DNA of 64,000 nt from Andrena cerasifolii (taxonomy: Eukaryota > Arthropoda > Insecta > Hymenoptera > Andrenidae): NCBI RefSeq assembly GCF_050908995.1, contig NC_135123.1, positions 4,526,001 through 4,590,000 on the forward strand, read 5' to 3'. The translations under genes and the position numbers were made by a program. The first letter of the stretch is position 1. Every line of letters starts with the position of its first letter. The notes under the pieces are model-generated. The model had not been told where the DNA came from, searched no databases, and saw only the letters and a list, made by a program, of their open reading frames with translations. Positions 33,775-45,684 of the stretch are shown piece after piece.

Positions 33775-34024
33775 GTCAGGTCTCTCCCTGCCGGGTCTCG
33801 TGCAACGCCTGGAGAAAAATAAGTGGGGGAACCGGCTGACCGGGCCCTGACTCGTGCGGCTCTCGGAGTGGGGAAGTTCGACACCCTGGTTCAGCCAATG
33901 TACGACTAAACAAACGGATTTGAACTGGGGTAGAAACTATACAGGGTGAATCGCGCAATATGACTACCTTTATTATTTTCGTTATTAAGGAGTCGATCAT
34001 ATTTTTTTGTCATAGGTTTTGAAG

Positions 34025-34085
34025 GACCTCAAGGTGACAGTAAATTTTAGACCTAACCCAGACCTCAAGGTGGCAGTAAATTTTA
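34025..34085 (-). repeat. One telomere-type unit between 25-bp direct repeats
   Basis: The 25 bp at 34025-34049 and 34061-34085 are identical except for one base. Between them lie exactly 11 bp, gacctaaccca (34050-34060), which is TGGGTTAGGTC on the other strand: one circularly permuted unit of TTAGGTCTGGG. The layout is that of a staggered break whose ends were filled, with one telomere-type unit added at the joint. Confidence 0.75.
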
Positions 34086-35613
34086 CCTGTCCCTTTTTAA
34101 ATAAGCTTTCAAAGTCTCGTCCAACCTTTTAAACTCATATTGCATACAACATATACTAACTATCATTGGTGTTAACAATTCAACAAGCATTTGTCTTTTT
34201 TAAAAAAAATAATCAATTTGCGGTTCTAAAATTTCTTCGTAACTTGTGTGACAGTTTAAAGATTGCGATTAATTCCAATATCAGCATCTAGAGCCCAGGT
34301 GGACATTTCGTAAATATATTTCTCGGAGTCGTGATTTTATCGGAGTTTCTGTTGTTTAATTAGCAGATCCTTGTCCAGGGAAAATTTAAGTGGCAGAGCA
34401 GTTGCAGAAAGCTTCACATGGAGCAGTTACACGTAGCGCGGTGTATGAAAACCGGAAACTGTTTTGGGGGGGTAAATTTAACGGTCTGCAGGGCAGCCGA
34501 GGTACAACTACAACCTACTGTGGTTTACCTACGGATATTATTTGCAGCAGGTCAAGGAAAACTTGGCACGTATCTGTTAATATTTGTAAGCTGCATTCCA
34601 GTTTCAAGGCATTTTCCGAAAATGTTCGTTCGCGGTAATGGCCGCAGTTAGCGCGTATTCGAACTTTCCTTTCGGCGCACTTTCGGAAAGTAGGCCGGCT
34701 CCGAAAGTAATTCGCCACTGTACGTTTGCCTGTTCGTACACTTCGGTACGGCCGTGCTTGGGGAATCCTGCAACCGGAGGGTTTTTGGAGGTAACGCGGG
34801 GTTAAGATTATTCTCAAGCATCCGCAATCTTACGGGCAATGTTCTTCTCTAAAAAGTGGAATGGGAGCTTCCTTGAGTGGACGTTGCTGCATCGAATTTT
34901 TCCTTCCTTAAAACTGCAGCGTGTTCTTCTATGTGTTGTTGCAACCGACCTGAAAGAAAACGCTGACGAACATATTTTTGAGCGGACACAATGACTCTGG
35001 AAGAGAAACTTGGCACCGATTATGGCGTTCATATACATTTTCGTGTTGGTAAGAGGCGGAATGGCAAAGAGGCTCTCGACGAAACTATGTGTCACAGCTT
35101 TTCAGGATAAGCTTCTACTAAGCTGCTGTATTTATTTATTATGGATAATAATTTATAATGAACATAAGAGAAGAATTTATAATATTTATTTATTTATTTA
35201 TTGCTTTAAACCAGGTGTGGTTTATAATAGCACGTACAATATACACACGTGTAATTTATATTTTATACCATTTACAAGTTACAAGCCACCAGTTTACATA
35301 ATAGCATTTACAATATTCAGACCCGGCAGGTTGTACAATGTGCGCGATGCACACAGGCGCCGCAAGAGAAAAAGCGCCAAAAAGTCTTCAGATAAGATGG
35401 GATACATTTTTAAGCAACCCAAATTTGTATAACCAAAACTAAGGCATATGTAAGACCATATTGTAGAGAGGTTCTCAGTTTATTTTCATTTGCGGCGCTT
35501 TTTATTCATAATTAATTCGAGAAAATAATTGTTTGGGAAGGCACCAAATATTTATCGCACACACAAGCCTGACAATATTTAATATTTATATCTTATATCT
35601 TAGTTGGCAGTGC
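34086..35613. other. Unassigned sequence
   Basis: No defined element. There is a short (ttta)n run at about 35182-35206. Open frames at 34390-34840 on both strands have no recognisable content. Confidence 0.4.
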
Positions 35614-35830
35614 TTAAGTAGATTCGTACATCACATGTCTTAAGAAAATTATAGATTTTGAGACCTTTGATATCAGGTTCGTTGTACAGAAAAAAAAGTA
35701 ACACAAAGTGGTAGATAGTACGTGCTCATAGTCTGGACATTGCCAGATCACATGATTGAAGTCTTGAGATTCAGTGACACTGACAAGCGTTGTTCGGAAT
35801 GACATTAACTCTGACTATGAGAAGAATTTA
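35614..35830 (-). pseudogene. LINE ORF2 3' end (RNase H tail) relic
   Basis: A minus-strand frame contains ESQDFNHVIWQCPDYEHVLS followed by a hydrophobic ISKVSKSIIFLRHVM segment. The order D-x-N-H-x-x-x-x-CP-x-Y, then a helix with I-x-FL, is the usual C-terminus after the RNase H domain in I/R1-type non-LTR elements. Only about 63 codons remain and no RT is seen upstream. Clade is not resolvable. Confidence 0.55.
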
Positions 35831-36387
35831 AATTATAATTATTTTAGCGATTGCTATTAACAAATGTTATAAAATCTCTAGGAAGCTTATCCCCAGTAAG
35901 AATTTATAATACAGCTACACGAAAATTGAATGCATTTACTTTGATTGCAAATGTTGTTAGTGACTTTTTACCATACAGAATAATATTCATATTATAAACA
36001 CGATAAATAGGATCTTTCCCATTATACTAATTACAAATAGTATAATGGGAAATTATATCCACTTCGTGTAAAAGTTTGGGAAAGCTTCCAAATATTTTCC
36101 TTTCAATATTATTTTGTACATGTTCACAGAGGTTGCAAGAAATTTCTTCATCACTACTTTATAACTTGCTGACGGTTGCATTCTTACGCCTCTTTTTTTA
36201 GTATTGAAGACAAAGTAAAAGGAAGATAAAACTTTGCAAGATCGTTATAATATAATTATCGTTTCCACACTCGGCTTCTTTAGGAAGTGTTTTGGATAGA
36301 CAGAGTAGATAACATCTATTTATTGTTATAGATATCCGCATTGGTATTAATAAAATAATAAATACAATATGATAGTAAAAACATTAA
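35831..36387. other. Unassigned sequence
   Basis: AT-rich, with one short inverted match around 36007 and 36040 (cattatactaattacaaatagtataatggg). Confidence 0.35.
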
Positions 36388-36390
36388 TAA

Positions 36391-37360
36391 CACTGTCCAA
36401 CAGCCATTTTGGTCTGTTTCTTATAGATTTTTTGTGCGCTGAAAACGAATCCGCAAACCGTTTGTCGCCACCACGCTCAGTTTTTGAGAAATTCGACTTT
36501 GAAAAATACTGCAAATTTTCAATTTTGACCATCATTTGTGTCGAAACAGTAATAGTTATTCGGTTGCTTCTATGAACCTTCCTGAATACAACGATATAAG
36601 TTATTAGTGCATTATGAGCATTTAAATATGTGTAAACAATGATCAAAGAAAAAGAACACTCGAAATGCACCCATTTTTCCAGATATCTTTAAATTTATTT
36701 CCAAAACTAAGGGTCTAGGAGAAAATCTGACTGCGCCACGCGACGCGGCAGACAATTTCCCTCCGGAAAGCATCAACAGAAGTGATAAGTCACATTTTGT
36801 TTTCAATGCAGAAACGAAATAGTTTGGCAAAACGTGCGGCGTCGACAGAGGTAGTCAACGGCGGCGCGTGATCCATTGCCGCTCGTTTTGCCAAACTATT
36901 TCGCTTCTGTATTGAAAACAAAACGTGACTAACCACTTCTGTTGGTGGTTTCCGAAAGAAAATTTTCTGCTGCATCGCGTGGCGCAGTCAGATTTTCTCC
37001 TAGACCCTTAGTTTTTAAAATATATAGCAAAATATCTGCAAAAATTGGTGCATTTCGGGTGTCCTTTTCCCTTTGATCATTATTTAAACATATTTAAATG
37101 TTTATAATTCAATAATAACTTATATCGTTGTGTTCGCGAGGGTTCATAGAATAATTTGACAGACCATGTAACCGAATAACTATTATTGTTTGAACACAAA
37201 AAATGTTCAAAGTTGAAAATTTGCATTTTTTTTCAAAATCGAATTTCTCGAAAACTGAGGGTGATGGCGATAAACGGTTTACGGATTCGTTTTCAGCGCA
37301 CATAAATCCATAAGAAATGGCTGTTGAACAGAAAAAAAATTTACTTTTTGTTAGACAGTG
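36391..37360. mobile_element. 970-bp foldback element
   Basis: Termini cactgtccaacagcc and cactgtctaaca (other strand) with TAA on each side (36388-36390 and 37361-37363). The arms pair almost to the centre near 36860. Shared blocks include gtgcgctgaaaacgaatccg, the tttctcgaaaactgagg-type block, ctaagggtctaggagaaaat and ttgttttcaatgcagaa. No coding sequence. The TAA duplication is only 3 bp, so family assignment is open. Confidence 0.85.
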
Positions 37361-37363
37361 TAA

Positions 37364-39518
37364 TCTTTCAAATTTATCTGTAACTGGAACAACAGTGATT
37401 TCTTGAGTATTATTCTATTGACTTAAAATTGTTCAGACAGTTCTCTTCTTGGTTTTACAATCTTTTTCAAGCATGTAATGTAAACCAGACATTTGTAAAG
37501 GCGGCAAGTGTTCCGTATAACGATGAAATGCAAATTATTAATTTTAGTAGTGCAACAGGATTGCAGGGATATTTTCCCTTGTACTATTTAGGAAAAGTTT
37601 ATTTCCAGCGGCATGATAGCCACGGAATGTGTGGTAAAGATCCGCACCCACGAAAAACCAATAGCTTTGTATCTTAAATTCTTACACCCTTACTCATTGC
37701 AGGTGTCTCTGTTCCTTTGAACACTCCCTTCGTAGCAAATCAGTCACGACTTTCTTTCACCTTTGTTTTACGATTGCATTTAATCTGGAGTGCTGAGTGT
37801 AAACGAATGGGAACGAATTACAGGCATCTGGAAAAAAAGTTCTAATATGATCATTCAATTACTGGAATCGCGAACAAAAGCGCAGACTCGTTTGTAGCAC
37901 CGAGTTCTATTGCTTTTCCTTTCTTTGGAACATCGTCTAACGAACGTTGCCAGTTGTTAATTGCTATTCTCATTCGCGATCTCCGCTGCGATTCCGACGC
38001 CTTGTCCCTTTGTTCTTTTAAACGAGTACCTACTTCGAGTAAATTAGAAAAAACTATTTATAAAATTATTCCTTTAACTTAACATTGAAAAGAGAACACT
38101 AACTGAAAAATATATATTTTCACACAATACGTAGAATAGTTATAATTTTTTATTTCTATTTTGGCGAAGAAAATAAATAAATTTTTTGTTTTGTTGCAAT
38201 TACTAATAGTTAAACATCTTGAAATATCTTTCTTAAATAGTTTTCGAATTGGTTGATTTATTATTAAAGAATTAATCAATTACTCTGCGAATTTTGATCA
38301 CAAACAATTTTTTTACACCTTCTTTATGACGAGTTACCTCTTAAATGAGCAGAAATTGGGACATTCACCTTATCTTACTCCTGATGTTTTTTTTCTACGA
38401 AGTGGTGTAATTGTAAGTGCTTGAATAAATGAAAATCATTTCTAACCAAATAGTGGCACTTGCTGATAAATTTCATTTACAAAAGCGTGAGCAAATCTGA
38501 CGATTTGCTCTAGCTGCCATGTCATGTGCACGACTTAATCAAATAATTCATAATTATACTTTCTAATTACCGAGTTGAGTGATAACGACGCCAGGTGATA
38601 TGAATATGGATGCGAATTTGTTTGCGACATGCTGGTGCGGAACGTATGCAAGAATTAATAAATTCCCAGAAATTCTTCATTAACATTCTCACGCCCAAAG
38701 CTCTACTGACAACACTTCAAAGAGAGAAAGTTTATTTGTTATAGCTAAACCACAAGTACGATCAAAGATTATTATATGTAGGGGAAACCTGTCCAAAACC
38801 GTATACTTAAGGCTCTAGGTCCATGACTTTTTAAATTATAAAACCTCTTTGGTTTTAAAGGGTAGAGATTTGTTTCATTACTTTGCAGTCAAGATTTATT
38901 AAATTTATTTAATTTATTGATTAATGTTTTTTTTATAAATGCTTGAAGAGTGAAAGACTTATTAACTAATTTTTAATTTAATGAAATAACCGAATTGCTT
39001 CATTTTATTTTCCTTTTTGTTTTTTATAATACCTATCGACCTTAAGTTAAAGTGTTTGGCTCGAATCAAGCTACATTTTACAATTTCCCTAATACTTATG
39101 AGTTATATAGGGCGTACTAAAATATATCACACACTTCGAAGATTTATTACTTTTTGGAGTTTGATTCATAAATGCTTGCAGCACGGATATTTATCTATTT
39201 TCGGAATCTACAAAACGCTCGAGCAGAGAAATTCATGCTAAGCACCGTCACTGGAACTACTTTCTCCAAAATGTACGTTAGGTAAAAGGCCTTTTATATT
39301 CTGAATTTCATATATATGGCGACAAATCATAAAATATGGATTTCCAAGCGTAGAGTGCTTTTATATAATACATTTGCCCTGGCACCATGCTACATATACA
39401 TAAGGAAGAAAAAAATCACAATAACATCAATTTTTTTATTCCTCTGATCTAAGGCGAATATTCTAATCTTACAAGGGGACCTTTAGGTTTGGCAATTTCA
39501 GAAAATTTTGAAACATTG
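37364..39518. other. Unassigned AT-rich sequence
   Basis: Nothing recognised apart from a pogo-type terminus look-alike (taggggaaacctgtccaaaa) at about 38779. Confidence 0.4.
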
Positions 39519-39520
39519 TA

Positions 39521-40359
39521 GGGGAAAGTGGGGTATAATCGGGTGCCTAATGTATTTTTCCTGCTAGCATAAAGTCAGACGGCGAAATAAACTTTGGACA
39601 CCGCTAGAAATCTTAATTGGACCTTACAGAATCAGAAAATGAGAGTTCTTATTTGAAAAAAAAAAATATTTGGCTCACAGGAAAACAAGTTTTCTCGGAA
39701 GTATGCAAGTACCCGATTTTACCCTATAGGTGTGGGTAATATCGGGTATCTATTAAAAATCGCATAAAATATGATGTAATTATGTTTATTACATTATTAA
39801 ATATTACATTATTACTATTATTTTAGAAACCATAAAGAAAGATATTTTAACAAATATTAATTTGTACGTAAATTTATTTTAATTTATCTAGTGCACAAAA
39901 ATCACAACTAAAATTCTCGTCGCCCTCCTCAATATTTGTGCAAATATAATCAAGATTATTATTGGATTTTTTCAAGATTAGAAATCAGCTTCTATAAGAC
40001 ATTTACGCCATACATAGAAAGTATGGGTTTAATTTCATAATGACTTAAAAATAGTAGGAAAAATTAAAATTTAAACTAGCATTTCAAAATGACGTAAAAA
40101 GAATTACAAAAAGTGTATTACATACATTGTTAAATTAAGATTTAAACTAGTTTAAAATTTTTCCTACTATTTTTAAGTAATTATGAAATTTCCTATAAAA
40201 ATTTGACACATTTGGTACTTTCGCCCTAAAGCGCCCAACATGCTTCCCAGCGACGTTACTGTCTCCTCGGAGAGAGGGTTGTAGGAGTCGTCCCACCTTA
40301 GCTGAAGGCGCACCGGTGGAGGGAGAACCGAAACATCTGTTTTAGGAGTGCATTTCCCC
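39521..40359. mobile_element. Pogo-type MITE
   Basis: TA-flanked, beginning ggggaaagtggggtataatc and ending catttcccc, with an internal acccgattttaccct repeat of the terminus. A palindrome (aaaaatagtaggaaaaatta and inverse, about 40020-40190) fills the right half. No transposase frame. The terminal pattern matches the pogo relic at 16392. Confidence 0.7.
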
Positions 40360-40375
40360 TACTTGGGAAGGCCTG

Positions 40376-40803
40376 TAGTAAGGTATATGTACTGCATTAT
40401 AGTCTGATTTTCGAGAGTTGAGACCTGAGGCGGGTCCCTCGGACGGAGCGTGGTTAATATATACGCCGCACGCAATCCATAGCGTACCATTGGTTCCTCC
40501 TTAACCACGCTCCGTTCGAGGGACCCGCCTCAGGTCTCAACTCTCGAAAATCAGACTATAGAACAGTTGTAATATAAATTATTTTATATTAACAACTTAT
40601 TTTAAATTAAAATCACTGCATGTCTTGAAGTAATGTTGGAGACTTTACCCTTTAGGACCCCAGTTTTGTCCTGTTCTTCCCTAAACACAGTCCTGCAAGA
40701 GGTAGTAGTGACACGTTTGGCGGCCCGTACTCAGCAGGGCATCGGTTAAGACCCCACTGAGTGACCTAACACCTAAGTCACTATAGCTCGTAGAGGCACT
40801 ATA
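40376..40803. mobile_element. Palindromic TA-site element, copy 2 (left part missing)
   Basis: Collinear with 1132-1333 (aaggtatatgtact through cacacctaa) and continues to the terminus gaggcactata. It is interrupted at 40398 by a 159-bp MITE. The left arm seen in copy 1 (833-985) is absent here. Confidence 0.8.
40400..40558. mobile_element. 159-bp mariner-type MITE nested in another MITE
   Basis: 58-bp terminal inverted repeats (40400-40457 and 40501-40558) starting tagtctgattttcgagagtt, with a single mismatch between arms. TA on each side (40398-40399, 40559-40560). The copy of the host element near 1160 reads tgtattagaacag, the empty site with one TA. The near-identity of the arms indicates a fairly recent insertion. 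Confidence 0.95.
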
Positions 40804-41402
40804 CATAAGGGACCGCAGAATTTTTCAAAGTCGATTTTCTCGAATTTAGCTGAAAGGCCGCGTCTTACTGCTTTGAGAAATTAATGTCCGAGTGAAGACC
40901 TTCAAGTTCACTAAGTATCCAAATTTTCTGACATTGCCGAACCTGAAGAGGTCCCTTTGTTAGTAGTAGCACTACCAATCTTTTCTGTTAATCTTGTAAT
41001 CTTCTTCTTCTCTCGCTCTCTTCGGAAGCGTCCATTCGTTCTCACGGATTAATTAAGGCTAGTTATTTGCTTAGCAAACTGTACATCGTGTGGATCACTT
41101 TGAAAATCAGTGACCATGTCTGTTGAACCAGAAACCTGTGCCAGTGAATTATCGATCAGTGATGCAACAGAGATGCTTGTCCTCCAAAGTACTAAACGGA
41201 TTGAGAAAACTCGTTCGGCTTCGATCCATCGCGCACACGGTGACTACATTAGTAAGTCGGGTCATGATTTTGAAGATACGTATAAGGCTAATGTTACACC
41301 GCTCTAGAATTGGTTCCCTCGTGTTTCGTTGGTCGATCCTAGTTGCGACAGCTTGCAATTTGGGTTTCGATGACACTTAATCATTAGTATCATTTATACG
41401 TG
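40804..41402. other. Unassigned sequence
   Basis: A 65-codon plus-strand frame, beginning at a non-ATG codon, spans 41110-41307. It has no recognisable domain and a competing minus-strand frame. No gene called. Confidence 0.35.
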
Positions 41403-41941
41403 CGGTAGGGTGTCTCTTAGAATTGAAGGTGTGAAATGTTGGGACATCCGCTAATTTAATTCCTTTTGGTGTGCTAAGTAAGTATGCAAAATCTCGGCAC
41501 AATAGGATTATTCTGAACTCTATCTCAGGAAGCTTAAAGTTACGATATACTATAAACTTTTTTTATTTCTGTTTATTTTTTGTCCACCTTTAGAAAATAA
41601 TCGTTCACTTGGAACAGAGGTTCCTGGAATGCATAAGTATTTTATCACCATAGTCCGAAGACTATATATATCGTTAAGTATCAATAAGTTATGATAATCG
41701 ATAGTCCCAGTTCCAGCTCCATCGCACATTTGCTTACATACAGGATTGCATATTAAAAAAACAGCTGTTTGCAAGAGCGCAGTTTCGTTTGAGACTTTAA
41801 GCCTCTTGAGGCAGGGTTTAGAGTTGTTTGATCCAGCCGAAATTTTGCACACATATTTACCACACCAAAAGTAAATTAATCAGGGGGGCGCGGACCAAAT
41901 TCTTAAATTTAAAAAAAGTCATTATTGGGGACACCCTACTG
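41403..41941 (-). mobile_element. hAT transposon remnant
   Basis: The inverted pair ggtagggtgtctct (41404) and ggggacaccctactg (to 41941) resembles an hAT terminus (CAGTAGGGTGTCCCC). The 8-bp duplication is not visible. Inside is the C-terminal end of an hAT transposase on the minus strand (41550-41852). Confidence 0.6.
41550..41852 (-). pseudogene. hAT transposase C-terminal (hATC dimerisation) fragment
   Basis: A 100-codon minus-strand frame has TMVIKYLCIPGTSVPSERLF followed by SKGGQKINRNKKSL. The I-x-K-x-x-x-x-P-x-TSVPSER-x-F-S-x-x-G run is the hATC dimerisation motif of ZBED-like hAT transposases. The usual ending after the RR-x-x-L segment is missing, and the DDE and BED zinc-finger parts are absent. 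The small DYHNLLILNDIYSLR stretch before it is in the expected place. The frame is a fossil. Confidence 0.85.
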
Positions 41942-42421
41942 TGCGGACAGTAAGTCGCCGACGACTGGTGACAGTGCGTATCAGGGCTAAGGTTGCGTTT
42001 GGATCTGGGCCGAACCCCACTTCAACATTTCCACCGATTTTCGCCAGTTTAGACAGAGTCCCTTGGCTCGCGACAGGTGAAAATTAAAGGATAGATAGTG
42101 TTTGGAGTGGTGCAGGCCGAAGACTTGCCTGCCAGGTGACACTGAGGAAGAGACCTGGAGACCCTTGACAAAAGGAAAGGGGTGTTTCCAATCGATGTCG
42201 GTAAAAGCCCGTCGCATCAAAGGAATTGCTCACCCACGTAGCGTGAACAACTGTAGTGGTGCATCTCTATCCCTTACACCACCATGAATCGCTGTCGTCC
42301 TTGCCATTGGAGGTGTCACTTGACTTACAATTAGTTAGAAGCAGCAAGACAAGTTGATCATAAACGTAAAGGGCTCTATAGACATTGCGAAGCGTGCGCT
42401 TGGAAATCCCGTAGAGTGCCA
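41942..42421. other. Unassigned sequence
   Basis: Nothing recognised before the satellite begins. Confidence 0.35.
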
Positions 42422-43462
42422 GCCATGGTAAAATGAAAAGTATAGACCCAGATGTGGAAAACTGACATTAGGCATGTTCGGATTGGGGCGCGGCTCAAAG
42501 CTCCCGTGGTCATTATGCTCGCCGAACCTGCTCACGCGAAGCTCGTGGGCATGCCACCACTCAATATTAAAATTAAAATATCTTCTAAACTAATGATTTT
42601 TCGCCATTAGTGGCTTAGTACTTTTGTCTGGGGAATGCCTAACTGCATCGATTAGTGTATTAAAAAACAAAGTTGACCTTCATATGGCCCCTACGCGCCC
42701 ACTTAGGAAAGGCTTACTCACATCAAATAATGTGCCCCCTGAAACCATTTCTCTCTTGTCCAGCGAGATACAGATAGAAGTTCATGGTAAAATGAAAAGT
42801 ATAGACCCAGATGTGGATCTGACATTAGGCATGTTCGGATTGGGACGCGGCTCAAAGCTCCCGTGGTCATCATGCTCGCCGGACCTGCTCACGTGAAGCT
42901 CGTGGGCATGCCACTACTCAATATTAAAATTAAAATATCTTCTAAACTAAGGATTTTTCGCCATTAGTGGCTTAGTACTTTTGTCTAGGGAATGCCTAAC
43001 TGCATCGATTAGTGTATTAAAAAACAAAGTTGACCTTCATATGGCCCTTACGCGCCCACTTGGAAAGGCTTACTCACATCAAATAATGTGCCCCCTGAAA
43101 CCATTTCTCTTTTGTCCAGCGAGATACAGATAGAAGTTCATGGTAAAATGAAAAGTATAGACCCAGATGTGGAAAACTGACATTAGGCATGTTCGGATTG
43201 GGGCGCGGCTCAAAGCTCCCGTGGTCATCATGCTCGCCGGACCTGCTCACGCGAAGCTCGTGGGCATGCCAGTACTCAATATTAAAATTAAAATATCTTC
43301 TAAACTAATGATTTTTCGCCATTAGTGGCTTAGTACTTTTGTCTAGGGAATGCCGAACTGCATCGATTAGTGTATTAAAAAACAAAGTTGACCTTCATAT
43401 GCGCCCCTACGCGTCCACTTACATCAAATAGTGTGCCCCCTGAAACCATTTCTCTTTTGTCT
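42422..43462 (+). repeat. 357-bp tandem satellite, three copies
   Basis: Units begin near atggtaaaatgaaaagtata at 42425, 42784 and 43140 (spacings 359 and 356). They share the whole unit, including gatttttcgccattagtggc and gcatgttcggattggg. Units differ by a few percent. The second lacks three bases in gtggaaaactgac, and the third ends early near tttctcttttgtc. The 90-codon frame at 42624-42896 is open in the second unit only. Confidence 0.95.
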
Positions 43463-45254
43463 GACACATTTCTTAGTATCATCCACAGTTTCGAAGATAT
43501 TCGAGTGGATCGATTTAAATGAGTCACCCTGCATAACAAGGAACGTATCGAGGTTTCCAGCGCCGATTATTTCCCCTTGAAATACATATGTTGTTAAGCA
43601 CAAAAATCTAAGAGAGGCACCTTTTTTTGCTTCTGCCTAATTTGAATTTTAAGGGTGAAACAGCCCCTCAGTGTTCGAAAACCTAGTAACCTTCTTTACC
43701 CAATGTCATTTCACCGTCCGCGTAAACACGAGTTTCGAAAAAGTCGGCTTCCCGTCGAATATTTGCCTGCATTGATCCTTTCTAACCCTGCTCGAAGTAT
43801 CCTTGGGTTAAGTGATATTTACGAGTGTAACGAGTGATAAACGAACGGGAGTGAACGCATCATTTTCGAAATTGCATTTCTAGCGAGCCGCGCGACAGCG
43901 CCGGCAATGTTTTTAAGCGCCTCAGCGACTCCCGAGGAAATAGGATGAGAAAAGCTATGCTAGCCCTGGCGTTATCACGATAAACGGACGACCATATTTT
44001 TCTGAGACGTGCCGGGTTCCATTACATCCTCCCGTTAATGTTCTCGCGCAGAAAGTGCAGCAGGGTATCGTAACTACGCTGGTCCTAGCACTTTATTAAC
44101 TTCTCATCGCAATCAGCCGTTACTTTACCGTTGATAAACATGTTCTTTTCATCGATTCGCTTCGGTTACTCGCGCAGTGTTCGGGACTATTGCTAAAGCT
44201 TCGTAGAATACCGAATGATGTTATTGCTTTCTGTGCTGTTGTCGCGCTGCTTTGGTAACCAGGGGATTGGGGCAGACCAATTTTTTATTTTGCTCAGCTC
44301 CTGCTGCGCTCCAATATCAAAATATTTGCTCCTGCTCCGCTCCTGCTCCGGGCAAAACCCCATTGATCCACTGCTCCGCGCTTCAGCCCTCAGCTCCGCT
44401 CCAACGCTCTGTTGGTAACACCCATGAAGGTTTCTGGATGTATAGGGGAATATTTTTTTTGCTGCTTACGCGGAGTGTTCCACCCAAGTGATGCCGCTTT
44501 TGGGATTTCCTTTTGTATCTGCAATTTTTTTCTGCAAAGGATGAATTTACTATTTCTCAGTTATGCGGCAGACCTTAAATAGTTTCCAAGACACCAAGAA
44601 TTAATTTCATTTATACGATGCTTGGCGAATAATTAGGTAGGTATGTTTTCGTAAGGCTGCCTCTTATTTACGATTGAGACTATGCTGTTTCCGTGACACA
44701 TAATTATGTTCGATTGGGAGCAACTTAATTTGCCTCATAAGTCCTAGTAGAACGCCATAAAACTACGCGATATAGGATTTTTTAAGAAATAGGAGTGATA
44801 GTCTCCCTGTTAAGAGACCCACTTTATTAGGGATCCACAGAGCACAGTGGTTTGAATAAAGGAAAATAGTCATTTTTTGAATGTTAAGTACACAGAATTT
44901 TTTCAATACAATTCCGTAGTAGGATAGTTGAAGCACCCGAACCAACAAGATTTTTCTGTAAATACCAGTAATTTGTAAGGAAATTATAATATGAAAATTG
45001 GGGAACAGAACACCTGTAAGTTGGAGTTACAAACGCACTGTCTTTCAAGTAGAATTTCAACTATCTGCAAATTGAAAAGAAAAACGCAATTTTGTAATTT
45101 GATTATGTTCGTACTAAACATATATATTACATGAATTAAGTCAATGACACCCTCGTTGATTTCAGTAGGACATAAGCTGAACAAATAGGTATTTTTAATA
45201 ATAGAATCGAAGTTTAATTAGACATAACTTTTTCGCGACAACTAGCGTCAAGAC
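43463..45254. other. Unassigned sequence
   Basis: At 44296-44412 an irregular ctcctgctccgct-like repeat is visible. Otherwise nothing recognised. Confidence 0.4.
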
Positions 45255-45257
45255 TTA

Positions 45258-45681
45258 CAAGGAGAGTATTTTAGATGTCCACCTCCGATCATTTTGATTT
45301 TTGGATATGTTATAGAGGACCGAAAAATAAGAAATACGTGTTTTTTTATTTTTCCCCGTTTTCATATTTGGGGGGTGAAAACTGCGTTCAAAGTTAAGGG
45401 TTGAAAAATCATTTTTGTGCAATATCTCGAGAACTATTAGAGATAGGGGAATAGTGTCAATGGACGAATTTTGTGTCTTTGAATGCGAAATATGACTGAC
45501 TCAGCAGATTTTCAAAAATCCACAAAAATGATTTTTCAACCCTAACTTTGAACGCAGTTCTCACCCCCCAAATATGAAAACGGGGAAATATAAAAAAACA
45601 CGTATTTCTTATTTTTCGGTCCTCTAAAACATATCCAAAAATCAAAATGATCGGAGGCGGACACCTAAAATACTCTCCTTG
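45258..45681. mobile_element. Foldback MITE, CAAGG termini
   Basis: Termini CAAGGAGAGTATTTTAG and its inverse, flanked by TTA on both sides (45255-45257, 45682-45684). The arms, about 165 bp each, are nearly identical (for example gatcattttgatttttggat and inverse, ccccgttttcatatttgggg and inverse). The centre is about 100 bp. No coding sequence. It shares terminus and TWA site with 18607 and 47982. Confidence 0.9.
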
Positions 45682-45684
45682 TTA

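Larger units (their letters stand above)
33278..33888 (-). mobile_element. hAT-type MITE, copy 2, split by a SINE
   Basis: Starts caggggtgtcgaattagcga and ends gttcgacaccctg. It is collinear with the MITE at 7577-7834 in reverse orientation. The flanking 8-mers gtttagca and gttcagcc match at six of eight positions, an aged hAT duplication. A 338-bp tRNA-type SINE sits inside it at 33437-33774. The copy at 7577 shows the site without that insertion. Confidence 0.9.
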
